From an uncultured Bacilli bacterium (GTDB lineage: Bacteria > Bacillota_I > Bacilli_A > RF39 > UBA660): a stretch of 33,048 nt of DNA. Positions 13,890 through 24,189 of the stretch are shown one piece after another. The notes under the pieces were generated by a model. It was not told where the DNA came from. It saw nothing but the letters and a program-made list of their open reading frames with translations, and did no database searches. The stretch covers positions 1 to 33,048 of the forward strand of contig CANQHE010000011.1 of assembly GCA_947623735.1 (NCBI GenBank), given 5' to 3'. Each line of letters starts with the position of its first letter. Position 1 is the stretch's first letter. A program made the position numbers and the translations under genes.

Positions 13890-15809
13890 TCAAACATTAT
13901 TTAAATTAGGCACATTATTTGGTGATGTTTGATAATTAAAGTCCGTATTTTGGTTTGATGCATTAATATTATTTTCAAGAGTATTAGTATTTACTCCTTC
14001 AGTTACATAATTATTAGCGATTGGAGTATTACTTGATACAGTATTAGCACTAGCTTCGGTTTTCCAACAACCAGAAACATTACAGTTAGTACTATATGGC
14101 ATTGGGTCTGGCATCTCTAATTTACAAATCATCGGGATTTTAAAAGCGGAACCAAAGGCAACACAGTTACCTGGTTGTAATACTTTTTGCTTTTCAATAA
14201 CATCCGCGCTGATATTAGGAAGCATTTCTTCAATATATTTAATATCTTTCGGGTGGGTCATTTTAAAGATTAAAAAGTTAGAACATTGAGCAATAACAGT
14301 ATCACTTATTTCGACAGGTCTTTGACTTATTATATCAAGCATAACGCCATATTTACGACCTTCTTTAGCAATACGGTCAAAGATATTATAACCAAGTAAA
14401 AACGTATCAGTATCTTGCTGTATATATCTATGAGCTTCTTCTAGGAATAAATGAAAAGGCATACTCGCTCTTTCCTTTAAAGATTTACAATAATCAAATA
14501 ATAACTTCGATATTATTTTAACGATAACTTTCGCAATAGCATCATCAATATCTTCAAGATTTATATTAACTATTTGGGCCCGACCATTATCTTTTTGACA
14601 TAACTCATCAATAAAATCTTTAGTACTGGTATATTTAGAACCATCAAAATAATTATTTACAGGACCACTGATAATAGTATTTAATCTAACTTGTAAAATC
14701 ATCGCTTCATTATACATAGCTTGATTACCTTGGAAACCTTCACTAATTAAAGTAAACTCTAAGGCATTCGCAAGATCTTTTAAAGTGTAATAACTATGTT
14801 CAGGGACTTTTATTTCTTCAATAGATTCATCAATATGTTTTAAGATATATTCGGTGATTAAGACTGATTCCCCAAAATTACCATTAGAATCGATTTCAAA
14901 ACATTCACTAAAAGAACGAGTATAACCAAGACCAGGAATAACAGAATCAAAGTTAAATTCTTTAGTATGACATACTTCAATTACTTTAAATATTTCATTT
15001 TTCTTATAACTAGTAGTCATATTACTAAATAAAATAGCAATTAAAGCTTTAGCAATTAAATGATTTTTATAACGATTTACTTCTTCCCCTTCACTAGAGA
15101 ATATTTTAGCATATTTAATACTACGTTCAAGAATTGGTAACTGACTATGAGTACTTGCTTGTAAAAGTAAGGCAACATCATCTAATGTAAGTAAATTTAC
15201 CGGGATTTTTAGTAAATAATCCGTGGGTTCTTGAGGATTAGTAGTAACAAATTTATAATTGTAACTAGGATTTATTTTATTTAAAGAACTAAAAGCATTC
15301 TTATATTCACCATAAGCATCAAAGAAAAACATATTGGCATTATAAGTAGTCATTTTAGGATTATTAAAGATATTTTGAATAATACGAGAGACACCACATG
15401 ATTTACCAGAACCAGAGTTACCAAAGATAGCTAAATGATTAGAAAATAAACTATTAATATCGGGACAGATTTGAAAGCCTTTATATGTAGCACTAGTTCC
15501 TAAAACAAAACTTTTATCACTTAGGCGACCAACAATTTCAAGAAGTTCTTCCCCATTTATAACTCTTATTTTACTGGATAATAAGGGTTTTCTTATAACA
15601 CCATTAACATATCTAGTACCTACAAATTCGCCTAAAAAACGAATTTTTATTTCGTCATTATTAAGTTCAACTACTTCGCCAAGTATTCTTTGGTCATTAT
15701 CTTCAAATACGACATGAATATTCATTAAATCAGCGGTAATAGTATCTTTACTTATATTTTCAACATGGGCTATATTATCACTTATATAAAGAATTTTACC
15801 AAATATCAT
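13890..15809 (-). CDS. HerA-like (DUF87) ATPase/helicase
   Basis: HAS-barrel-like N-terminus; Walker A FGNSGSGKSCGV; FFFDAYGEY; HLFLEEAHRYIQ; Asn-rich C-terminus. Confidence 0.75.
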   Translation of the reverse strand: MIFGKILYISDNIAHVENISKDTITADLMNIHVVFEDNDQRILGEVVELNNDEIKIRFLGEFVGTRYVNGVIRKPLLSSKIRVINGEELLEIVGRLSDKSFVLGTSATYKGFQICPDINSLFSNHLAIFGNSGSGKSCGVSRIIQNIFNNPKMTTYNANMFFFDAYGEYKNAFSSLNKINPSYNYKFVTTNPQEPTDYLLKIPVNLLTLDDVALLLQASTHSQLPILERSIKYAKIFSSEGEEVNRYKNHLIAKALIAILFSNMTTSYKKNEIFKVIEVCHTKEFNFDSVIPGLGYTRSFSECFEIDSNGNFGESVLITEYILKHIDESIEEIKVPEHSYYTLKDLANALEFTLISEGFQGNQAMYNEAMILQVRLNTIISGPVNNYFDGSKYTSTKDFIDELCQKDNGRAQIVNINLEDIDDAIAKVIVKIISKLLFDYCKSLKERASMPFHLFLEEAHRYIQQDTDTFLLGYNIFDRIAKEGRKYGVMLDIISQRPVEISDTVIAQCSNFLIFKMTHPKDIKYIEEMLPNISADVIEKQKVLQPGNCVAFGSAFKIPMICKLEMPDPMPYSTNCNVSGCWKTEASANTVSSNTPIANNYVTEGVNTNTLENNINASNQNTDFNYQTSPNNVPNLNNV

Positions 15810-15907
15810 CTACATCAACTCGCCTTTACTATATTTAATTATAACACAAGAGAATATTAAAAAAAAGAGTTTTACTTTATCTTGTTAAACTCTTTTTTGA
15901 GATACAT

Positions 15908-16945
15908 TTAACTTTCACGCCAGATTTCGTACCAATTTTTAAGACTGGATAGACCATCACCCGCGATATCCTTTAGTAAGCTCCAAGTAAGACCAAAGTT
16001 TTTCTTAAGTTCGCCAAAGTTTTCTTTAGCACTGGCACATAAATCAAGATTACTATTACAAATACTAGTAGTTAAATTTAGGTAAACACTTACAATTTTA
16101 CTTTTAAGATTAGTATATACTTTATTTGCGGTATTACTAATACTTTCTTTATATCCCGGAAAATATTCTTCGATTTTATTATCAAAATACATTGCCATAG
16201 ATAAGACTTTTAATTTAGCACTAGAAGTTAAATCTTTAAAATGATAGCCTTTAATTGTTCCATCATAGAAGAGAAAATCAATAATAGTTACAAAACCAGA
16301 TTTAACAGAACTTGCAATACTTCCTTTAGGGGTACTGGCTATTTTACTGTTATAATCATTAAAATAATTTATAACAGCGGTATCAGCACTTTCATTTTGA
16401 GATGGATTATTATTAGCTTGATTATTATTTTCTTTATTAGAAGAATTATTATTACTAGTATTAGTATTAGAATTACTGTTATTATTGTTATTTTGACTAG
16501 ATTCGTTATTATTAGTAGCGGGTGGAGTTACACTATTATTAGTATTATTACTATTATTTGAAGTTATATTATTATCAGTTTTAGTTTCTTCATTATTAGA
16601 TTCTTTATTAGAATTATTTTCATTATTAGTATCAATACTAGCTACTTTAATTAAATCTTCATCACTTACATTAACTACTTTAGGATTATTTTTAGTATTT
16701 AAATCTTTTTCTTTATAATAGAATTTTACAGTATCACCAACATTATAACTTCCTTTAAAATTACTAATTATATAGTCTTCTTCAGGTGTTTCTAACATTA
16801 AATAGTCTTTATCAGTGATTATGATAGTACCACTTATTTCTTTTAATACTGGCTCTTTTTTAGTAATTAAAAAGATAATTATAGATACCGCGATAAATAA
16901 TAATAAGCCTAAAATTATAATTATAATTGTTTGTTTTTTATTATT
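15908..16945 (-). CDS. Membrane-anchored protein with Asn/Ser-rich linker
   Basis: N-terminal TM, ~100-aa N/S/T-rich low-complexity stretch, globular C-terminal part; ATG at about 16945 (MNNKKQ) likelier than 16981. Confidence 0.5.
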   Translation of the reverse strand, partial: NNKKQTIIIIILGLLLFIAVSIIIFLITKKEPVLKEISGTIIITDKDYLMLETPEEDYIISNFKGSYNVGDTVKFYYKEKDLNTKNNPKVVNVSDEDLIKVASIDTNNENNSNKESNNEETKTDNNITSNNSNNTNNSVTPPATNNNESSQNNNNNSNSNTNTSNNNSSNKENNNQANNNPSQNESADTAVINYFNDYNSKIASTPKGSIASSVKSGFVTIIDFLFYDGTIKGYHFKDLTSSAKLKVLSMAMYFDNKIEEYFPGYKESISNTANKVYTNLKSKIVSVYLNLTTSICNSNLDLCASAKENFGELKKNFGLTWSLLKDIAGDGLSSLKNWYEIWRES

Positions 16946-17112
16946 CATTTTTATACAACTCCTTTTTTTATGTATATGCATTACATTTGATGGTTATAAT
17001 TATACTACTCATATGTTTGTATGTCAAATTTATGCAAAAAAATTGAGGAGAATAATCTCCTCGTGGAATTTCATCTTGCCCATGTATAGATTAAAAGCAA
17101 CATGAGCAAGTA

Positions 17113-18645
17113 TTATATATCTGTATTTACGATGTATGGATTAGTTGGGGTTCCTGCTGGTTCATTATTATCGAAAGTAAATGTTGTATTAGACTTGAGA
17201 TTTATTACTGGACGGATACCCCTTGTATCATAGTTTACGTTGGTATAGCTAGGAGCTCCCTCAAAGTCAATATAAAATGTGCGAGCATCCTCATTAGTGC
17301 TAAAGTCACCCGGAGTCATGGTCCAATAGCCTGGGTTTGCGGATAACCAATATATAGCGTTCGTTGTCCTTCCATAACTTCCTGCAAATATTACTTCATC
17401 GATGGTTATTAATCCTACTGGAATTGGTAAGGCATTATTTCCTTCGACTGTACTAGTTAATGTTTTTGTTGGTTGGGCTGTTGTAACTGTATACAAATCT
17501 CTTTTTTGGGCTTCTTTATCAATTTCTTTTGTATTTGGGTTTATTCCACATTTTAATGTTGGATTTGAGCCATTAAACATTATACGTCTATATGCTGCAT
17601 ATGTTGTTGCTTGATATCCATAGCCTGTCTTTGTATCGTAACTCGTCCATTTTTCAGTTGTGTTATTAACTTGGGTATCACTACAGAATCCTACGTCTGT
17701 GTCTATATAAGTATTTTGTAATGTTCCAAGATTTGTTTGATCCCACCATAATTGTATTTGTTCTAATATAGTGCTCTTTTCACTATTGCTATTTACTTTA
17801 TGAGCTTCATCATGACTTGTTGATACTTCTGGAGTATTATTATACATATAACCTACATATTTATTATCTCTATATTTTTTATTAAATGCTACTAATCGTG
17901 AATATGAGCCATTTATTTTAGAAGCTATTAAATTTTTTTCACCTCTAGCATCACTAGCAGATGGTGTTTTTCCACTTGCATATGTTCCAGCATATATTAA
18001 TCTAATACTTCCATTTCCATTTATTCGAATGATTCGCCACCAAATATCGCCTTGATCTTCGCCACTTGTTGTTGTACCAAACTTAACCCAGTTATTATCA
18101 ACTGCTCCCCTATAATAATAACTTATCCCATAATCATCTTCTGCTTCATATATACCGTTTTGTTTCATATTAGCTGAAGACATGGTTCCACCACAAGTAT
18201 CTAAATTTGATTCACAACTTGGGCCGGTAAAACTATCTACCTGACCATTTGATTCTTGTTTTAGAACATTCTTTAACACTTCTTTACTTGTTGGCGATTT
18301 ATCAAAATATAAATAACATTTAGTATTCTTCTTTGTTAATGTTGAAACACTTAATGTTTTGGTATCACTGTCATATGTTACTCTTCCTGTTAATTTATTA
18401 CTTTCATCATTTGGCTCTGTACAATATGTTTCTGTTTCATTTAAAACATAATTACCATCTGTAGGTATAGCACTTATTTGATGATATCTATTATCTTCAC
18501 CTTTTAAATAAATAGCCATACTATTTTCTGTATTTAAAATATTTGCTGTTACTTCTTTAGTTTCTAATTCACTTTTTGGATATATATAGTAAAATATACT
18601 TCCTACTATAACTATTAAAATAATAATAAATATACTCTTTTTCAT
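17113..18645 (-). CDS. Secreted/membrane-anchored surface protein of unknown function
   Basis: N-terminal TM MKKSIFIIILIVIVGSIFYYIYP; repeated Cys motifs; IWWRIIRINGNGSIRLIYAG. Confidence 0.55.
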   Translation of the reverse strand: MKKSIFIIILIVIVGSIFYYIYPKSELETKEVTANILNTENSMAIYLKGEDNRYHQISAIPTDGNYVLNETETYCTEPNDESNKLTGRVTYDSDTKTLSVSTLTKKNTKCYLYFDKSPTSKEVLKNVLKQESNGQVDSFTGPSCESNLDTCGGTMSSANMKQNGIYEAEDDYGISYYYRGAVDNNWVKFGTTTSGEDQGDIWWRIIRINGNGSIRLIYAGTYASGKTPSASDARGEKNLIASKINGSYSRLVAFNKKYRDNKYVGYMYNNTPEVSTSHDEAHKVNSNSEKSTILEQIQLWWDQTNLGTLQNTYIDTDVGFCSDTQVNNTTEKWTSYDTKTGYGYQATTYAAYRRIMFNGSNPTLKCGINPNTKEIDKEAQKRDLYTVTTAQPTKTLTSTVEGNNALPIPVGLITIDEVIFAGSYGRTTNAIYWLSANPGYWTMTPGDFSTNEDARTFYIDFEGAPSYTNVNYDTRGIRPVINLKSNTTFTFDNNEPAGTPTNPYIVNTDI

Positions 18646-18845
18646 CTAATATCATTCCTTTTACTAGTTAGTTTACAATATATATTATATTATTTCATTA
18701 CATTCGACAAAGCTTAGCAAAACTTAGCATTTATTTTATATACATATTGTATTACTATCTATCATACTAAAAGTATACAATATTATTGATAATATTTCAA
18801 GATTAATGTTACTATTTACGTATTTTTTATAATTTAAAAAGGGGT

Positions 18846-18880
18846 TGAGTGGAAATGAATAATTTCCTCTCAGCATTTTT
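18846..18880. terminator. Hairpin with flanking T/A tracts (bidirectional terminator-like)
   Basis: TGAGTGGAAAT-GAATA-ATTTCCTCTCA then T-tract; A-tract on the other side. Confidence 0.55.
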
Positions 18881-19134
18881 TTCTTTTAAATATGCAAAGC
18901 TATAAATAGTAGTTGCCATCAAATTAAATGAACTATGTATCCTTTTTCGCTTGTACTAATTAAGATTTTTTGTTATATTTTCAATTTTAGATTTATTCAA
19001 AATTTTAAGAAATTTATTATTTTTTTAAATTCCTCTTAGAATTTTATTGAGGAAACTATGAAAATTGACTTTTTTGTGTTAAAATAATTTACATGATACA
19101 TCTTCTTTCGTCAATTAGATTGTATCAAAAATTT

Positions 19135-19172
19135 GTCTTGAAGTCTTATGATTTCGAGACTTTTTATTTTTT
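19135..19172 (+). terminator. Strong + strand intrinsic terminator in a gene-free region
   Basis: GTCTTGAAGTC-TTAT-GATTTCGAGAC followed by TTTTTATTTTTTT. Confidence 0.65.
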
Positions 19173-19182
19173 TATAATAAAC

Positions 19183-19220
19183 TAAAAAGGACTGAATAGA
19201 AATTATTCATTTCCACTCAG
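19183..19220 (-). terminator. gatB operon terminator; the hairpin overlaps the gatB stop codon region
   Basis: CTGAGTGGAAAT...ATTTCTATTCAG then TTTTT on - strand. Confidence 0.55.
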
Positions 19221-20650
19221 CCCCCTTGTAATTTTTCTTTTAATATTTCTTTAGTTAAAACGGGATTAGCTTTACCTTTTGTAGATTTCATTACTTGACC
19301 AACAAAATAATCAAAGAGATTAGTTTTACCATTTCTATAATCATTTACTTGAGTTTCGTTATTATTAATTATTTCTTCAATTATAGAAGTTAAAGTATCT
19401 TTATCACTTATTTGAGCATTATCAGTACTAATAAATTCTTTTATTTCTTTTTTAGTTTCAATTACTTTAAAGAATATATCTTTAGCTTGTTTACTACTTA
19501 TTGTACCAGTTTTAATACTATCAGTTAAATCTTTTAATCTTTTTGGGGTTAAGAATAAATCTTTAATATCTAATTCATGTTTATTGATATAACCTAATAT
19601 TTGAGTAGTTATCCAGTTAGAGGCTGTTTTAGCATCTATTCCTAGTTTTAAGCATTCTTCAAAATAATCTGATGTTGCTTTATCTTTAACAAGAATTGTC
19701 GCATCATAATTACTTAGATTATAATTATTAATATAATCATATTTTCTTTCTAAATGAAGACGGGGTATTTCTTTTTTAAGTTCTTCTTTCCATTCAGAGG
19801 TTATTTTAAATTTAGGAATATTGGGTTCAATAAAGTATTTATAATCAATAGCATCGACTTTACTACGCATATGAATAGTTTGCATCGAATCTTCATCCCA
19901 ACGTCTTGTTTCCTGTTCTACTTCATTGTAACGACCCTGTTCTTTAAGTTCTGTTTGTCTTTTTATTTCATAATTTATCGCATCATATACTCCACCGAAG
20001 GAATTGACGTTTTTAACTTCAACCCGAGTACCAAAAGATGTTGCATCCTCATCCATGATAGAAATGTTTACATCACAACGAATTTGCCCTTTTTTAGTAT
20101 CAGCTTCAGAGACATCACAATATTTATAGACATCACGCATATGCTCTAGGAAAGCAACAGCTTCTTCCGCCGAATGCATACAGGGCTCGGTTACTAATTC
20201 AAGAAGAGGAACGCCCGCTCTATTATAATCGATAGTTGAGGTATCAAAGTAATGGTCAAGACTTGCCGCATCTTCTTCTAAATGAATATCATGAATATAG
20301 ATGGGAACTAATTTTTCATTTACTTCAATTTCTATTTTACCATCAACACCAACAGGATCAGCCATCTGAGTTATTTGATAACCTTTAGGTAAATCTGGAT
20401 AATAATAGTTTTTACGGTCAAAATACATATATTCTGGTTGTTTACAGTTTAGAGCCATACTCATTTTTAGAGCATCAGCAATACATTTTTTATTAACTAC
20501 CGGAAGAGTGCCAGGAAAAGCCATATCAACAGGAGCGATATTAGAATTGGGAATTTCACTATAAGAGTTTTTAGCCGGAGAAAAGACTTTGGAATTACTT
20601 TTTAATTCACAGTGCATTTCAAGACCAATTACTGCGATTTGTTTTTTCAT
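19217..20650 (-). CDS. gatB: Asp-tRNA(Asn)/Glu-tRNA(Gln) amidotransferase subunit B
   Basis: GLEMHCELKSNSKVFSPAKN...MAFPGTLPVVNKKC...DRKNYYYPDLPKGYQITQ. Confidence 0.96.
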   Translation of the reverse strand: MKKQIAVIGLEMHCELKSNSKVFSPAKNSYSEIPNSNIAPVDMAFPGTLPVVNKKCIADALKMSMALNCKQPEYMYFDRKNYYYPDLPKGYQITQMADPVGVDGKIEIEVNEKLVPIYIHDIHLEEDAASLDHYFDTSTIDYNRAGVPLLELVTEPCMHSAEEAVAFLEHMRDVYKYCDVSEADTKKGQIRCDVNISIMDEDATSFGTRVEVKNVNSFGGVYDAINYEIKRQTELKEQGRYNEVEQETRRWDEDSMQTIHMRSKVDAIDYKYFIEPNIPKFKITSEWKEELKKEIPRLHLERKYDYINNYNLSNYDATILVKDKATSDYFEECLKLGIDAKTASNWITTQILGYINKHELDIKDLFLTPKRLKDLTDSIKTGTISSKQAKDIFFKVIETKKEIKEFISTDNAQISDKDTLTSIIEEIINNNETQVNDYRNGKTNLFDYFVGQVMKSTKGKANPVLTKEILKEKLQGG

Positions 20651-22104
20651 TATTTGACCTCCCTTGCAATTTGATTTTTATAATTCATTGTACTTTCTAA
20701 AGCATAAGCAATATTTAAAACATTAGCATCATCATAACAATTACCGGTAATATTAATGCCTACTGGTAAATCATTTATAAAACCATCAGGTATCGTAATA
20801 GATGGGAAACCACCAAAGTTACCAATTTGTAAGTGTTCTTCTAAGACATTAGTATTTTCATCAATCGCATCATCGCCTTCATCAAAGAATTTAGCCGGGC
20901 CACTTGATACTGGTAAAATTAGACCATCATAAGTTTTAAATAATTCTTTCATTTTATCAACGATTAATCTTCTTACTCTTTGAGCATTTTTAAAGTATCG
21001 TTCTTGATTTTCTTTTTGAAGAATATAAGAACCAATAACAAATCTTCGTTTAATTAAAGGAGAAAATCCTAAAGTTCGATGTTCTTTCATCATTTCGGTT
21101 ATTTTCGTGGATTTACCGCGAGGGCCAAAGATAATACCGGTTAAGTTAGACATATTCGAGGTTGCTTCCGCACAAGATAAAATAACATAAACTGAAGGTA
21201 TCGCATTTAAAAGAGTTTGGTCAATACTTACGCCTTCTACTTTAACCCCTAGTTTTTCGAAGTTTTTTAAAACATTTTTAAAATTAGCAAGATGTTCTTT
21301 TAATTCTTGAGTGGCATGAGGATAGTTTTCAACATCCGCGATTTCTTTAATATAAAATAATTTTTTACCCTTTACAGTACCCGTCAAAGATTTAGTTAAA
21401 TTAATATCTTTAGAATCCCAACTAGTCATGTCTTTGGCATCGATTCCTTTCATCGCATCAGCTACAATCGCCGCATCTAAAACACTTCTTGTTAAAACAC
21501 CAGCATGGTCTAGGGAGGATGCAAATGGAAATAGGCCATAACGAGAAAGCAGACCATAAGTAGGTTTATAGCCAACAATACCACAGAAAGCGGCGGGTTT
21601 TCTGATAGAATCTCCTGTATCGCTTCCAAGTGCATAAGGATAAACACCACTTGCGACAGCACAAGCAGAACCCGCTGAAGAACCCGCACACATTCTTTTA
21701 GGGTCCCAAGGGTTTTTAACAATCCCCGTATGACCAGTAGTTCCGGTACCACCCATACCAAATTCATCTAAAACAGTTTTATTAACCATGATGGCGCCTT
21801 TTTTAAATAAATTTTCAACGACAGTCGCGGTAAAAAAAGGAACATAATTATTTAGAGTATTGGAAGAACCAGTAGATAATACATCTTTAGTAGAATAGTT
21901 ATCTTTAACACCAAAAGGAATACCACTTACAAGTTCATCTGTTACTGTACCACCTTCAGCATCATCACAAATAGTTACAAAGGCATTATATTTAGCCTGG
22001 ATTTCATGAGATTTTTTAAGACTTGCACTTACTAGTTCACTACTTGTTACTTCGCCTTTTTTTAATAATTCGTGTAACTCACTAATACTTTTTTCCATGC
22101 ACAT
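20650..22104 (-). CDS. gatA: Asp-tRNA(Asn)/Glu-tRNA(Gln) amidotransferase subunit A
   Basis: Amidase signature GIPFGVKDN, GSSAGSACAVASG, ALGSDTGDSIRKPAAFCG. Confidence 0.96.
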   Translation of the reverse strand: MCMEKSISELHELLKKGEVTSSELVSASLKKSHEIQAKYNAFVTICDDAEGGTVTDELVSGIPFGVKDNYSTKDVLSTGSSNTLNNYVPFFTATVVENLFKKGAIMVNKTVLDEFGMGGTGTTGHTGIVKNPWDPKRMCAGSSAGSACAVASGVYPYALGSDTGDSIRKPAAFCGIVGYKPTYGLLSRYGLFPFASSLDHAGVLTRSVLDAAIVADAMKGIDAKDMTSWDSKDINLTKSLTGTVKGKKLFYIKEIADVENYPHATQELKEHLANFKNVLKNFEKLGVKVEGVSIDQTLLNAIPSVYVILSCAEATSNMSNLTGIIFGPRGKSTKITEMMKEHRTLGFSPLIKRRFVIGSYILQKENQERYFKNAQRVRRLIVDKMKELFKTYDGLILPVSSGPAKFFDEGDDAIDENTNVLEEHLQIGNFGGFPSITIPDGFINDLPVGINITGNCYDDANVLNIAYALESTMNYKNQIAREVK

Positions 22105-22105
22105 A

Positions 22106-22402
22106 TTAATCCACCACCTTTGGTACTTCTATTTCTCTTCCTTCAATAGCCCCGGCATTTCTTAGGGCATCATTAATCGGAATAGAATCTTCCGCGATAT
22201 CTTCTCTTAAATTAAAGACAAAATCATCTAAGGCATGAGTCATAGGAGTAGCACTACTGATATCTTTAATTTTATTTATGTTATCAATGCTTTTATCGAT
22301 TGCTTCAAATTCATCTAAAACCATTTTATTTTCTTCAGGAGTTAAGCCAATTAATAATTTTTCAGCATAATCGTCAACCATTTCTTTGGTAAATTTACTC
22401 AT
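22106..22402 (-). CDS. gatC: Asp-tRNA(Asn)/Glu-tRNA(Gln) amidotransferase subunit C
   Basis: 98 aa directly upstream of gatA; typical GatC length and LTPEE..EF pattern. Confidence 0.88.
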   Translation of the reverse strand: MSKFTKEMVDDYAEKLLIGLTPEENKMVLDEFEAIDKSIDNINKIKDISSATPMTHALDDFVFNLREDIAEDSIPINDALRNAGAIEGREIEVPKVVD

Positions 22403-22413
22403 ATTTTCACATC

Positions 22414-24174
22414 CTATTCATCTTTTTTTAGATCTAATTTAATACCTAATTCTTGTAATTGATCTTCGCTTACAAGACTTGGAGCTTCACTCATTAAATC
22501 AGAAGCACTTTGCGTTTTGGGAAAAGCAATAACATCTTTAATATTATCAGTTCCAGCCATAAGCATCGTAAATCTTTCTAAGCCTATTGCTAAGCCAGCA
22601 TGAGGAGGAGCCCCATACTTAAAGGCTTCAATAAAGAAACCAAATTTGTTTTTAATATCTTCTTCCGTTAAACCTAAAGCATCAAAAACTATTTTTTGCG
22701 TTTTAGGATTATGAATACGAACAGAACCACCACCTAGTTCATAGCCATTTAAAACAATATCATAAGCATCACTTAAAACATTCGCTGGATCAGTCGTAAT
22801 TTTATCGATATTCTTAGGCATAGTAAAAGGGTGATGCATCGCTTTATATCTTTTTTCAGTTTCACTATATTCAAACATTGGGAAATCGGTAACCCAGAGG
22901 AAATTAAGTTTATCTTTAGCAATTAAGTTTAATTCATTTCCAATTTTTAGTCTTAAAGCGCCAAGAGATGCATAAGTAATAGATGGTTTATCAACAATAA
23001 TTAAAACTAAATCATTATTGGTAATACCAAATCTTTCTTGCATCGTTTTTAGTTTTTCATCTTCTAAGTTTTTCGCGATAACACCATTAAATTTATCATC
23101 ATCATATTTTAGCCAAGCCATACCTTTAGCACCATATATTTTAACAAAATCTATCATGTGTTCAATATCACTACGCGAATATTTATTACCATTATTTTTA
23201 ACGATTAAGCATTTAGCAATCCCACCATTTTCAATAGATGTTCTAAAAACATTCATATTAGTATCTTTTAAGATATCCGTTAAATCTTCTAAATACATTT
23301 CAAAACGAGTATCTGGTTTATCAGAGCCATATTTATCCATTGCCTCTTGCCAAGTGATACGAGGAAATTTAGGTAAATCAAGGCCTTTAATTTCTTTTAC
23401 AACATAATGAAGCATATCTTCAGTTAAAGTCATGATATCTTCATCGTTCGCAAAACTCATTTCCATATCAATTTGGGTAAATTCCGGTTGGCGATCACTT
23501 CTTAAGTCTTCATCTCGAAAGCATTTAGCAATTTGAAAATATCTTTCAAAGCCACTTAACATTAATAATTGTTTAAATATTTGAGGACTTTGAGGAAGAG
23601 CATAAAAAGAACCAGGATTAATACGGGAAGGAACAATATAGTCTCTTGCCCCTTCGGGAGTTGATTTACATAAAATTGGTGTTTCAATTTCTAAGAAATA
23701 ATTATTATTTAAATAATTTCTAACTGCACTTGCTATTTTAGAACGCATGATGATATTTTTTTGAAGGCTTTCTCTTCGTAAATCTAAATAACGATATTTT
23801 AAAGCAATATTTTCATTTAAGACTTTATCTTCATAAATATTAAAGGGAACAGGATCAGCTTCCCCTAAAATTTCTAAATTTTCGACCATTAATTCGATCT
23901 CACCAGTTGGAATTTTCGGATTTATCATATCCGGAGTTCTTTTGATTAACTTACCAGTTACTTTAATACAAAATTCATTACGAAGAGATTCAGCAAGGGC
24001 AAAATCATCTTTTAAAAATTCGCGATTAAAGACTACTTGTAAAAAACCACTTCGGTCTCGTAAATCAACAAATATGACACCACCCATATCTCTTCTTTTA
24101 TTAACCCAACCATAAACAGTATAAGTTTGATCAATATCTTTTAATCTAAATTCACCATTGTTATATTTTTTCAT
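22414..24174 (-). CDS. aspS: Aspartyl-tRNA synthetase
   Basis: GWVNKRRDMGGVIFVDLRDRSG; FRDEDLRSDRQPEFTQIDMEMSF; GLAIGLERF. Confidence 0.97.
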   Translation of the reverse strand: MKKYNNGEFRLKDIDQTYTVYGWVNKRRDMGGVIFVDLRDRSGFLQVVFNREFLKDDFALAESLRNEFCIKVTGKLIKRTPDMINPKIPTGEIELMVENLEILGEADPVPFNIYEDKVLNENIALKYRYLDLRRESLQKNIIMRSKIASAVRNYLNNNYFLEIETPILCKSTPEGARDYIVPSRINPGSFYALPQSPQIFKQLLMLSGFERYFQIAKCFRDEDLRSDRQPEFTQIDMEMSFANDEDIMTLTEDMLHYVVKEIKGLDLPKFPRITWQEAMDKYGSDKPDTRFEMYLEDLTDILKDTNMNVFRTSIENGGIAKCLIVKNNGNKYSRSDIEHMIDFVKIYGAKGMAWLKYDDDKFNGVIAKNLEDEKLKTMQERFGITNNDLVLIIVDKPSITYASLGALRLKIGNELNLIAKDKLNFLWVTDFPMFEYSETEKRYKAMHHPFTMPKNIDKITTDPANVLSDAYDIVLNGYELGGGSVRIHNPKTQKIVFDALGLTEEDIKNKFGFFIEAFKYGAPPHAGLAIGLERFTMLMAGTDNIKDVIAFPKTQSASDLMSEAPSLVSEDQLQELGIKLDLKKDE

Positions 24175-24189
24175 TTTTTATCCTTCTTT

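Noticed and set aside
16241-16561. 106-aa + strand Ile-rich ORF
   Set aside because: Antisense of the Asn-rich low-complexity region of 15908..16945; an artefact of AAT/ATT triplet composition.
19754-20149. 131-aa + strand ORF
   Set aside because: Antisense to gatB; no RBS support or recognisable family. Same reasoning for 23018..23407 (aspS), 24503..24862 (asnS), 25634..25903, 11729..12001 and 27412..27624.
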